Below the pieces are notes generated by a model, which was not told where the DNA came from, did not search any database, and worked only from the letters and a program-made list of their open reading frames with translations. A DNA stretch of 27,327 nucleotides from Croceibacterium_A sp039927815 (GTDB lineage: Bacteria > Pseudomonadota > Alphaproteobacteria > Sphingomonadales > Sphingomonadaceae), in the NCBI GenBank assembly GCA_039927815.1, contig JBDSUJ010000068.1, positions 1-27,327 on the forward strand. The letters run 5' to 3'. Both the position numbers and the translations under genes were made by a program. Shown piece by piece: positions 1-8,614 of the stretch. Each line of letters starts with the position of its first letter. Within the stretch, counting starts at the first letter, position 1.

Positions 1-1482
1 CACTTCACCAACTTTTCGGAGCGCTTTGCCGGCTTCCCGCTACGGGTGGGCCGGCTCAGCCGGCTGGTCGCGCCGAAGGAGACCAAGGAGACCCGCGACG
101 GGCTGACCGACGGGACGCTGGACGTGGTGATCGGCACCCACGCGATCCTGTCCAAAACGACCCGGTTCAAGAACCTTGGGCTGGTGATCGTCGACGAGGA
201 ACAGCGGTTTGGCGTGACTCACAAGGAGAAGCTCAAACAGCTGCGCGAAGACGTCCACGTGCTGACGCTGACCGCCACGCCGATCCCGCGGACGTTGCAA
301 ATGGCGATGTCGGGCCTGCGCGAACTGTCGACTATCCAGACCCCGCCGGTCGACCGCCTGGCGGTGCGCACTTACGTGATGGAATGGGACGACATGGTGA
401 TGCGCGAGGCGCTGCTGCGCGAACACCACCGCGGCGGGCAAAGCTTCATCGTCGTGCCGCGCATCGCCGACATGGAAGCGGTGTCCGACTGGCTGCACAA
501 GTACGTTCCCGAGATCCGTTTCGTCGCCGCCCACGGCCAGATGACCCCGACCGAAGTCGAAGAGCGGATGAGTGCGTTCTACGAGAAGAAATACGAAGTG
601 CTGCTGTCGACAACGATCGTCGAGAGCGGGCTCGACATTCCCAGTGCGAACACCATCATCATCCACCGCGCCGACCGTTTCGGGCTCGCCCAGCTGTACC
701 AGCTGCGCGGGCGGGTCGGCCGGGCCAAGCTGCGCGCTTATGCCTATCTGACAACCCTCAAGGACAGCCAGCTTTCTGAAGTGGCGGAAAAACGCCTCAA
801 GGTGCTCGGCGATCTCGACAGCCTTGGCGCCGGGTTCCAGCTCGCCAGCCACGATCTCGACATCCGCGGGGCCGGCAACCTGCTCGGCGACGAGCAGTCG
901 GGCCATATCCGCGAGGTCGGCTTCGAGTTGTATCAGTCGATGCTGGAGGACGCGATCCTGGCCGCCAAGGCGGGCGAAATGGGCATGGAGCGCGCGCGCA
1001 CCAGTCTCAGCCCGCAGATCACGGTCGACGCACCGATCATGATCCCCGACGACTACGTGCCCGACCTGGCGGTCCGGATGGCGCTCTACCGCCGCCTCAA
1101 CGACGCCACGGATAAGTCAGAAATCGAGAGCATGGCCGCCGAGATGATCGACCGCTTCGGGCCGCTGCCCAACGCCACCGGCAACTTGATCAAGCTGCTC
1201 GAAATCAAACACCAGGCCATCACCGCGTGCATCGCCAAAATCGACGTCGGCGCGCGCGGCACGCTGGTGACGTTCCACAATGACCACTTCCCCGATCCCG
1301 TCGGGCTGCTGGCTTATGTCGAGCGGCTAAACGGCATCGCCAAGCTGCGCCCCGACATGAAGCTGGTGATCAACCGCGCGTGGAACGACCCCGCCAGCCG
1401 CCTCAACGGCCTAGTCCAGCTGACCAAGGGCCTCAGCGCCATCGTCCGCAAGGCCGGGAAGCAGGACAAGGCGGCTGCGTAG
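1..1482 (+). CDS. mfd: Transcription-repair coupling factor Mfd (3' part, 5' end outside window)
   Basis: The frame is open from base 1, so the N-terminal UvrB-like and RNA-polymerase-interacting domains lie outside the window; 493 residues remain of a family that is usually about 1150. Mfd is a DNA translocase that pushes RNA polymerase stalled at lesions off the template and recruits UvrA. Visible SF2 helicase motifs are DEEQ at about residues 65-68 (bases 193-204), LTATPIPRTL (motif III), VESGLDIP (motif V) and QLRGRVGR (motif VI). The family-specific RecG/Mfd segment follows (DIRGAGNLLG, then EVGFELY), and then the C-terminal D7 domain. The gene ends with TAG 24 bp before the convergent EAL gene; no strong terminator is visible between them. 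Identification is firm; only the missing 5' portion is unknown. Confidence 0.97.
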   Translation, partial: HFTNFSERFAGFPLRVGRLSRLVAPKETKETRDGLTDGTLDVVIGTHAILSKTTRFKNLGLVIVDEEQRFGVTHKEKLKQLREDVHVLTLTATPIPRTLQMAMSGLRELSTIQTPPVDRLAVRTYVMEWDDMVMREALLREHHRGGQSFIVVPRIADMEAVSDWLHKYVPEIRFVAAHGQMTPTEVEERMSAFYEKKYEVLLSTTIVESGLDIPSANTIIIHRADRFGLAQLYQLRGRVGRAKLRAYAYLTTLKDSQLSEVAEKRLKVLGDLDSLGAGFQLASHDLDIRGAGNLLGDEQSGHIREVGFELYQSMLEDAILAAKAGEMGMERARTSLSPQITVDAPIMIPDDYVPDLAVRMALYRRLNDATDKSEIESMAAEMIDRFGPLPNATGNLIKLLEIKHQAITACIAKIDVGARGTLVTFHNDHFPDPVGLLAYVERLNGIAKLRPDMKLVINRAWNDPASRLNGLVQLTKGLSAIVRKAGKQDKAAA

Positions 1483-1506
1483 GCGCTCTACTACAAGGTC
1501 CACCAT

Positions 1507-2343
1507 TCAGCTAAAAGCAGACCTTGGCTCAGTGCCGTTCGCAACTGCCGCGAACTGCGTTTCGCTCATCGGCTCGGCGCCAAGGAAGCCTTGCCAGGCA
1601 ACGCACCCCTCGCGAGCGATCGCGGCGCGTTGGGCTTCGGTCTCGATCCCTTCCGCGACGACATCGAGGCCGAGCGCGTGAGCCATGCCGACGATGCCGC
1701 GCAGCACCGCGAGGTCGCGAGCATCTTCGACGATGCCCTGGACCATGCTCCGGTCGAGCTTGAGCGCATGGAGCGGGAGCTGCTTGAGGTAGCCAAAATT
1801 GCAGAACCCGGCGCCGAAATCGTCGAGCGCGATGTGGATGCCGCGGTCGGCCAGGCGCTTGAGCTGGCGGGTCGCGCCGCTAAGTTCGGCGACCAACGTC
1901 TGTTCGGTGATCTCAAGCGTCAGGCGATCAGCCGCGAAGCCCGTTTCGCCCAATAGCGCTTCGATATGGTCGGGAAAATCGGCGCCTGCGAGATCCGCCG
2001 CAGTGACGTTTAGCGATAGCCGCAGCGGCGCCGTCCAGCGCGCGCCTGCGGCGAGCGCGGTGCGCGCCAGAAACCGGCTGACTTGCTCGATCCGCCCGGC
2101 CCGCTTCGCAAGGCGGAACAGCTCTTCCCCACCGATTACTCCGGCTTCGGGGTGATGCCAGCGCGCCAGGGCCTCGGCACCGATCAGGCGGCCGTCGGCG
2201 GCGGCATACTGCGGCTGATACAGGACTTCGATTTCGCGTCGCTCGAGTGCGGCGAGCAGGCCCGAAGCCGTGGCGGCATCGGCGCGCGCCCGGCGGTCTT
2301 CCCCCGTCCGGCGATTGAGCTCTTCGATAGTGGCGATCGTCAT
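1507..2343 (-). CDS. Stand-alone EAL-domain cyclic-di-GMP phosphodiesterase
   Basis: A 278-residue protein made almost entirely of one EAL domain (about residues 25-265) with no GGDEF, PAS or membrane segment, so it should be a cytosolic enzyme cleaving c-di-GMP to pGpG. The metal and catalytic set looks complete: E57-A58-L59, N112, E144, D174-D175 in DDFGAG, K195, E231 in VVAEGIE and Q251. It is therefore probably active rather than a degenerate receptor. The first 30 residues are charged and probably a short helix. The frame stays open upstream to 2457, but the ATG at 2343 is preferred: it is preceded by a GGCCGGGG stretch, and a longer form would run into the nadK start. It is transcribed divergently from nadK and converges on mfd. 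The signal it responds to cannot be read from the sequence. Confidence 0.9.
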   Translation of the reverse strand: MTIATIEELNRRTGEDRRARADAATASGLLAALERREIEVLYQPQYAAADGRLIGAEALARWHHPEAGVIGGEELFRLAKRAGRIEQVSRFLARTALAAGARWTAPLRLSLNVTAADLAGADFPDHIEALLGETGFAADRLTLEITEQTLVAELSGATRQLKRLADRGIHIALDDFGAGFCNFGYLKQLPLHALKLDRSMVQGIVEDARDLAVLRGIVGMAHALGLDVVAEGIETEAQRAAIAREGCVAWQGFLGAEPMSETQFAAVANGTEPRSAFS

Positions 2344-2432
2344 CCCCGGCCTGTGGCCGATTGCGAAATGTAAATCTCGCAGTGCTTTGCCCGCGTTGCA
2401 AATCGGGACGCCGAACCATAGACCTGTGTGTG

Positions 2433-3236
2433 ATGGCTCAGCGCACCCAGCCCGCAAACCGCATCGAGCGCCTGGCGCTGGTCGCCGCCGCGACCGAGCG
2501 GGCGCAGGAAGCTGCCGACATCCTGGCGCGGGGTGGACTTTCGTTCGTGCCGCTCGCGGAAGCGGATGCCGCGGTCGTGCTCGGCGGCGACGGGACCATG
2601 CTCGAGACGATGCACCGGCTGATCGACGGGGGCCTGAACGTCCCCGCCTATGGGCTCAACCTCGGCACCGTCGGATTCTTGATGAACAAGTACCACAAGA
2701 CGGCCCGGTTGCTTGAGCGCGTCGCGCGGGCGCGCCCGATCACCGTCTCGCCGCTCAAGCTGGACGCGGTTACCCAGAGCGGCGAGCGGGTCAGCTGGTA
2801 TGCCATCAACGAAGTGTCGCTGCTGCGCGAAACCCGCCAGACCGCCAAGATTGAAATCTCGGTCAACGAGCGCGTGCGCATACCTGAACTGGCGTGCGAC
2901 GGGGTACTGCTGGCGACCCCGGTTGGCTCGACCGCGTACAACTTTTCCGCCAGCGGCCCGATCCTGCCGCTCGATTCGCAGACCCTGGCGCTGACCCCGA
3001 TCAGCCCGTTCCGCCCGCGGCGATGGCGCGGGGCGATCCTGCCCGACCGCAGCCGCGTGCAATTCCGGGTGCTCGAACCTGACAAACGCCCGGTCAGCGC
3101 GGTGGCCGATCAGAAGGAACTGCGTGATGTCGGCGAAGTCAGCCTGACGGTCGACCGCGAGCGGGCGCTGACCCTGCTGTTCGATCCCGGCCACGCCCTA
3201 GACGAGCGGATCGTCGCCGAGCAGTTCGCCCTCTAA
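2433..3236 (+). CDS. nadK: NAD kinase (ATP-NAD kinase)
   Basis: A 267-residue cytosolic enzyme that phosphorylates NAD to NADP. It has the family signature GGDGT at residues 51-55 (catalytic D53), the NLGTVGFL stretch near 76-83, NE at 126-127, and the GSTAYNxSAxGP motif at 165-176 that forms part of the NAD site. The C-terminal half is the expected beta-rich domain ending in a DRERALTLLFDPGH segment. ATG 2433 was chosen because upstream codons (from 2361) read Cys/Arg-rich sequence unlike the family. No good Shine-Dalgarno precedes it, so initiation may be leaderless or weak. The start is 89 bp from the divergent EAL gene, so the two share a short control region. A tRNA-Asn gene follows with its own promoter. 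Confidence 0.95.
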   Translation: MAQRTQPANRIERLALVAAATERAQEAADILARGGLSFVPLAEADAAVVLGGDGTMLETMHRLIDGGLNVPAYGLNLGTVGFLMNKYHKTARLLERVARARPITVSPLKLDAVTQSGERVSWYAINEVSLLRETRQTAKIEISVNERVRIPELACDGVLLATPVGSTAYNFSASGPILPLDSQTLALTPISPFRPRRWRGAILPDRSRVQFRVLEPDKRPVSAVADQKELRDVGEVSLTVDRERALTLLFDPGHALDERIVAEQFAL

Positions 3237-3247
3237 TCGCGGCCCGC

Positions 3248-3271
3248 GACAAAGCTCAGGACGGGCTTGTC
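3248..3271. repeat. Imperfect inverted repeat resembling a dispersed sphingomonad repeat
   Basis: GACAA(A)GC and GCTTGTC form 7-bp arms with one bulged A, 12 bp after the nadK stop. The left arm plus loop (GACAAAGCTCAGGACG) looks like the GACAAGCTCAGGACG core of a short repeat that, from memory, is very common between sphingomonad genes. No T-run follows, so it is a poor intrinsic terminator. The right arm overlaps the -35 box proposed for the tRNA promoter. Confidence 0.4.
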
Positions 3272-3295
3272 AAATACCTGACCCGCCAATATAGG
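3267..3295 (+). promoter_or_regulatory. Predicted sigma-70 promoter for tRNA-Asn
   Basis: TTGTCA at 3267-3272 (5 of 6 to consensus), a 17-bp spacer and TATAGG at 3290-3295 (4 of 6). The predicted start near 3302 leaves about 18 nt of 5' leader before the tRNA, which is normal for a tRNA gene. This is the best promoter match I found in the window. Confidence 0.6.
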
Positions 3296-3319
3296 CGCAG
3301 ACCTGCCCGAGAGGGCTGC

Positions 3320-3394
3320 TCCCCGATAGCTCAGCGGTAGAGTAGGTGACTGTTAATCACTTGGTCGTTGGTTCGAATCCAACTCGGGGAGCCA
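3320..3394 (+). tRNA. tRNA-Asn (anticodon GTT)
   Basis: A complete cloverleaf can be drawn. The acceptor TCCCCGA (3320-3326) pairs with TCGGGGA (3384-3390). The D arm contains GCTCAGCGGTAGAG. The anticodon stem GGTGA/TCACT encloses loop CTGTTAA with anticodon GTT. The T stem GTTGG/CCAAC (3367-3371/3379-3383) has loop TTCGAAT. The discriminator base is G and the CCA end is encoded (3392-3394). It decodes AAC/AAU as asparagine. No integrase or direct-repeat attachment site was seen beside it, so it does not appear to be an occupied integration site. Confidence 0.97.
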
Positions 3395-3460
3395 CTTCAT
3401 TCCAGCACTGACATCCAAGGGCGTACGCTCCGCGACGACCTAGCGGCTGAACCCGATTGC

Positions 3461-3480
3461 CCGGGCGAGTGGGCGCCCGG
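3461..3480 (-). repeat. GC-rich hairpin downstream of the 65-codon ORF
   Basis: CCGGGCG (3461-3467) and CGCCCGG (3474-3480) are perfect 7-bp arms around a 6-nt loop, 7 bp beyond the stop of the minus-strand small ORF. It could be a transcript 3' end, but no U-run follows on the minus strand, so a classical intrinsic terminator is not supported. Confidence 0.35.
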
Positions 3481-3487
3481 CCTTGGC

Positions 3488-3685
3488 TCAGAACTCTGTC
3501 GCTTGGCGGAACCGTTCGGCAGCCAGGCTGGCCTGGTGCTTGATTTCGGGATCGCAGTCGCTTTCGACCAGCTCTTCGATCTTGTCGGTGGCTTTGCCCA
3601 GCAAGTGCTGCAACGCGAGCTTCTGCTGCGATACGTTGGCCAGCTCGTGCTTTAGGCTTTCGGCGGATGTGTCGTTGCTATCCAT
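3488..3685 (-). CDS. Small conserved-looking helical protein of unknown function (65 aa)
   Basis: I do not recognise this protein. It is 65 residues, acidic and charged, with heptad-like spacing of Leu/Ala (LKHELANVSQQKLALQHLL, then KIEELVES), and is predicted to be mostly alpha-helical, perhaps a short coiled coil. There is no signal peptide, no membrane segment and one Cys. Support for it being real: a candidate -35/-10 pair with a 17-bp spacer lies 25-30 bp before the ATG, a GGGGT stretch sits about 8 nt upstream of the start, the amino-acid composition is sensible, and it fills the gap between tRNA-Asn and secA without overlapping either. It has the same orientation as secA, starting 70 bp after the secA stop, so read-through is possible. 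An overlapping plus-strand frame over the same bases looks like a shadow. Confidence 0.55.
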   Translation of the reverse strand: MDSNDTSAESLKHELANVSQQKLALQHLLGKATDKIEELVESDCDPEIKHQASLAAERFRQATEF

Positions 3686-3717
3686 GGTGCGACCCCGTGA
3701 TACTAATCTCGGTTAGG

Positions 3718-3746
3718 ATAATAAGACGCGATCCCGGCGCCTGCAA
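3718..3746 (-). promoter_or_regulatory. Candidate promoter for the 65-codon ORF
   Basis: Read on the minus strand: TTGCAG (3746-3741), 17-bp spacer, TATTAT (3723-3718, 5 of 6 to TATAAT). The predicted start is near 3711, giving a leader of about 25 nt before the ATG at 3685. The region is more AT-rich than its surroundings. Confidence 0.42.
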
Positions 3747-3755
3747 GAACTTGTA

Positions 3756-6506
<2,751 letters not shown>

Positions 6507-6588
6507 GAGATTATCCTGTGTTTTTGGACTGCGGGCCAGGCCGCGACTCGCGGTGACCGGAAAAAGCGAATTTCCGTCGATCAGCGCG

Positions 6589-6858
6589 CTATTCGCGCGA
6601 ACGGTCGATCCGCAGCATGATCGTGGGGACGATCATGATGATCGTCGGCCGCGGGCAAGGTTTGCCCTTGTCGCGAATAAAGTCGGCACTTTGCAGCGAA
6701 ATCGGTGCCCGACCTACCGCCACGCGCGCAGCGCAGGCCGCGCTCGCGCGCTCGACCATGCGGACGCTTTCGACCATCGTGACTGCCGCGCGCGCCGGTT
6801 CGGCCACCGCGGTAAGGCCGGCGCAAATCGCGATCAGAGTTAAAAGTCGGCGCAGCAT
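6589..6858 (-). CDS. Small predicted secreted protein of unknown function (89 aa)
   Basis: No family recognised. Starting at ATG 6858, the N-terminus is a textbook signal peptide: MLRR, a hydrophobic core LLTLIAICAGLTAVA, and a likely AXA cleavage site PARA|AV near residue 24. The mature part of about 65 residues contains two Cys (about residues 42 and 67) that could form a disulphide, and ends in a hydrophobic then basic stretch with an internal echo (PTIIMIV, then PTIML). The same frame extends upstream to 6894, but that would bury the signal peptide, so 6858 is preferred. No Shine-Dalgarno is visible; a TGGACG-17-TATTTT pair at 6893-6865 would put the transcript start on the ATG, i.e. leaderless. 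It is divergent from argJ and precedes secA. Confidence 0.55.
   Translation of the reverse strand: MLRRLLTLIAICAGLTAVAEPARAAVTMVESVRMVERASAACAARVAVGRAPISLQSADFIRDKGKPCPRPTIIMIVPTIMLRIDRSRE
6628..6646. repeat. 19-bp perfect palindrome inside the small exported-protein gene
   Basis: GACGATCAT (6628-6636) and ATGATCGTC (6638-6646) are exact inverted copies around a single G. A further ATGATCGT copy lies at 6617-6624. The palindrome is in the 3' coding part of the small secreted protein and encodes part of its PTIIMIVPTIM stretch. Confidence 0.7.
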
Positions 6859-6943
6859 CGCGGCAAAATAGGTACAACACGCCGCGCCGTCCACCGGTTA
6901 TCGTACATTTACCCCAGTACGCACCATCGTTAGAGGCGCAGCG

Positions 6944-8170
6944 ATGGATCTCGACCGCTCGCCACTCGCGTTGCCGTTTCCGGCCATCCCGCCAATCGGC
7001 GGCGTAACGCTGCGCATTTCGCGCGCAGGCTACAAGGCGTGGGGCCGGTGCGACCTGACCTACGTCGAACTGGCCGCCGGCACCACGGTTGCCGGGGTGT
7101 TCACCCGCAATGTGTGCTGTTCGAGCGAAGTCGAACTGGGCCGCGAACAGGCCCGGCTGGGGAAGGCGCGCGCGCTGGTGGTCAACGCCGGAAACTCAAA
7201 TGCCTTTACCGGCTATCGTGGGCGCGAAGCAGTCGAGCAGATCATGGCGCAAGTCGCCGGGCACTTGGGATGCGCGCCGAGCGAGGTGTTCGTCAGCTCG
7301 ACCGGCGTAATCGGCGTTCCCCTGCCCAAGGACAAAGCCGAGGCCGGGGTTGCCGCGGCGCTCGGCGCGGCTACTTGCTCGTGGGAAGAAGCGGCCGCAA
7401 CCATCGGCACAACCGACACTTTTTCGAAGGGTGCAGTCACATCCGCCGTGGTCGGCGGCGCAACCATCACGGTCGCCGGGATCATCAAGGGCAGCGGCAT
7501 GATCGCGCCCGACATGGCGACCATGCTCGGCTACCTGTTCACAGACGCGGCGGTCGGTGCGGCGTTCCTTCAGGCGTGCCTCACCTCGGCGAACGCCAGC
7601 ACGTTCTCGTGCATCACCGTCGACAGCGACACCTCGACCAGCGATACTGTTCTGGCGTTCGCCACCGGTGCGGCCGGGAACGACCCTGTCACCAGCTTCG
7701 ACGACGCCGGGGCGGATGCCTTTGCGGCGGCGGTCCATGACGTGTGCCGCCAGCTGGCCTTGCTGGTTGTGCGCGATGGCGAAGGCGCCCAGAAGCTGAT
7801 CGAAATCCGCGTCACCGGCGCCAGCAGCGACGACAGCGCCCGCCGCATCGGCCTCGCCATCGGCAACTCGCCGCTGGTCAAGACCGCTATCGCCGGGGAG
7901 GACGCCAATTGGGGTCGGGTCGTCATGGCGGTTGGAAAGGCGGGTGAGCCGGCCGACCGCGACACCCTGTCGATCGGGTTCGGCGGCACCTGGGCGGCCA
8001 GGAACGGCATGCCGGTCGACGATTATGACGAGGCGCCGGTCACGCGGCATCTCACCGGACGCGAAATCCAGCTTGAGGTCGATCTCGGCTTGGGCGATGG
8101 ACGCGCCACCGTGTGGACCTGCGACCTGACCCACGGCTACATCGCGATCAACGCCGATTACCGCTCCTGA
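6944..8170 (+). CDS. argJ: Glutamate N-acetyltransferase ArgJ (ornithine acetyltransferase)
   Basis: A 408-residue member of the ArgJ family, which transfers the acetyl group of N-acetylornithine to glutamate in the cyclic arginine pathway; some members also use acetyl-CoA. The protein self-cleaves before a Thr nucleophile: here KGSGMIAPDMATML places the scissile bond at A192|T193. The oxyanion-hole stretch SSTGVIG (T120, G121) and the VDSDTSTSDT segment are present, and the C-terminus ends in HGYIAINADYRS as usual for the family. The length is normal. ATG 6944 has a good ribosome site, AGAGGCG, about 6 nt upstream. Whether it is mono- or bifunctional cannot be read from the sequence. It is divergent from the small exported protein and convergent with trxA, with no clear terminator in the 39-bp gap. 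Confidence 0.96.
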   Translation: MDLDRSPLALPFPAIPPIGGVTLRISRAGYKAWGRCDLTYVELAAGTTVAGVFTRNVCCSSEVELGREQARLGKARALVVNAGNSNAFTGYRGREAVEQIMAQVAGHLGCAPSEVFVSSTGVIGVPLPKDKAEAGVAAALGAATCSWEEAAATIGTTDTFSKGAVTSAVVGGATITVAGIIKGSGMIAPDMATMLGYLFTDAAVGAAFLQACLTSANASTFSCITVDSDTSTSDTVLAFATGAAGNDPVTSFDDAGADAFAAAVHDVCRQLALLVVRDGEGAQKLIEIRVTGASSDDSARRIGLAIGNSPLVKTAIAGEDANWGRVVMAVGKAGEPADRDTLSIGFGGTWAARNGMPVDDYDEAPVTRHLTGREIQLEVDLGLGDGRATVWTCDLTHGYIAINADYRS

Positions 8171-8209
8171 CCGCGCACCGGCGATGCCGGACCGGTTCTC
8201 CGGGTTGAG

Positions 8210-8554
8210 TTAGACGGCCGCCTGGGCGTTCTCTGCCAAGACGCTCTCGATCCACCCCTTGAGCTGGCTCTTGGGCGCCGCGCCGAGCTTGTGCGCGACC
8301 GGGGCTCCGTTCTTGTACAGAACCATGAACGGGATCGACTGGACGCCGATCTTGCCGGGAATCTCGGGGTTTTCCATGATGTCCATCTTGGCGATGGTCA
8401 CCTGGCCTGCCAGCTCGTCGCTGATCTCTTCGAGCGCCGGACCGATCATTTTACAGGGCCCGCACCACTCGGCCCAGAAATCGACCAGCACCGGCGTCTC
8501 GGACTCGAGGACATCGGCCTGGAAGCTGGCATCGCTGACATTCTTGGTGGCCAT
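8210..8554 (-). CDS. trxA: Thioredoxin
   Basis: A 114-residue single-domain thioredoxin with the redox motif W-C31-G-P-C34-K and the cis-proline at P75 (SIPFMVLYKNG). It reduces disulphides in cytosolic proteins using electrons from thioredoxin reductase. The start at 8554 is set by AGGAG about 9 nt upstream and by the MATKNV beginning; ten further in-frame upstream codons are unlikely to be translated. It lies 60 bp downstream of addA on the same strand, in the addB-addA-trxA order common in alphaproteobacteria. A good -35/-10 pair in that gap suggests it can also be expressed on its own. The Thr that usually precedes the cis-Pro in many thioredoxins is Ile here, a mild variation. Confidence 0.95.
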   Translation of the reverse strand: MATKNVSDASFQADVLESETPVLVDFWAEWCGPCKMIGPALEEISDELAGQVTIAKMDIMENPEIPGKIGVQSIPFMVLYKNGAPVAHKLGAAPKSQLKGWIESVLAENAQAAV

Positions 8555-8582
8555 CGCAAACTGCTCCTGTTCGTGTCGCTGC

Positions 8583-8610
8583 AATCTAGGGAGCAGCCAA
8601 GGTAAGACAA
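8583..8610 (-). promoter_or_regulatory. Candidate promoter for trxA
   Basis: On the minus strand TTGTCT (8610-8605), a 16-bp spacer and TAGATT (8588-8583), each 4 of 6 to sigma-70 consensus. The start would fall near 8576, leaving about 22 nt including the AGGAG ribosome site before the ATG at 8554. It sits just past the addA stop, so trxA may be partly uncoupled from the operon. Confidence 0.42.
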
Positions 8611-8614
8611 CGAT

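Noticed and set aside
2344..2457. Longer N-terminus for the EAL protein (start at 2457)
   Set aside because: The extra 38 residues are Cys/Gly/His-rich without family similarity and would overlap the nadK start; the ATG at 2343 is better placed.
3320..3480. Integration site of a mobile element at tRNA-Asn
   Set aside because: No duplicated tRNA 3' end, integrase or phage-like gene is present nearby; flanking genes are housekeeping.
8171..8209. Terminator between the convergent argJ and trxA
   Set aside because: Only 4-bp CCGG stems with no T-run; not enough for a call.
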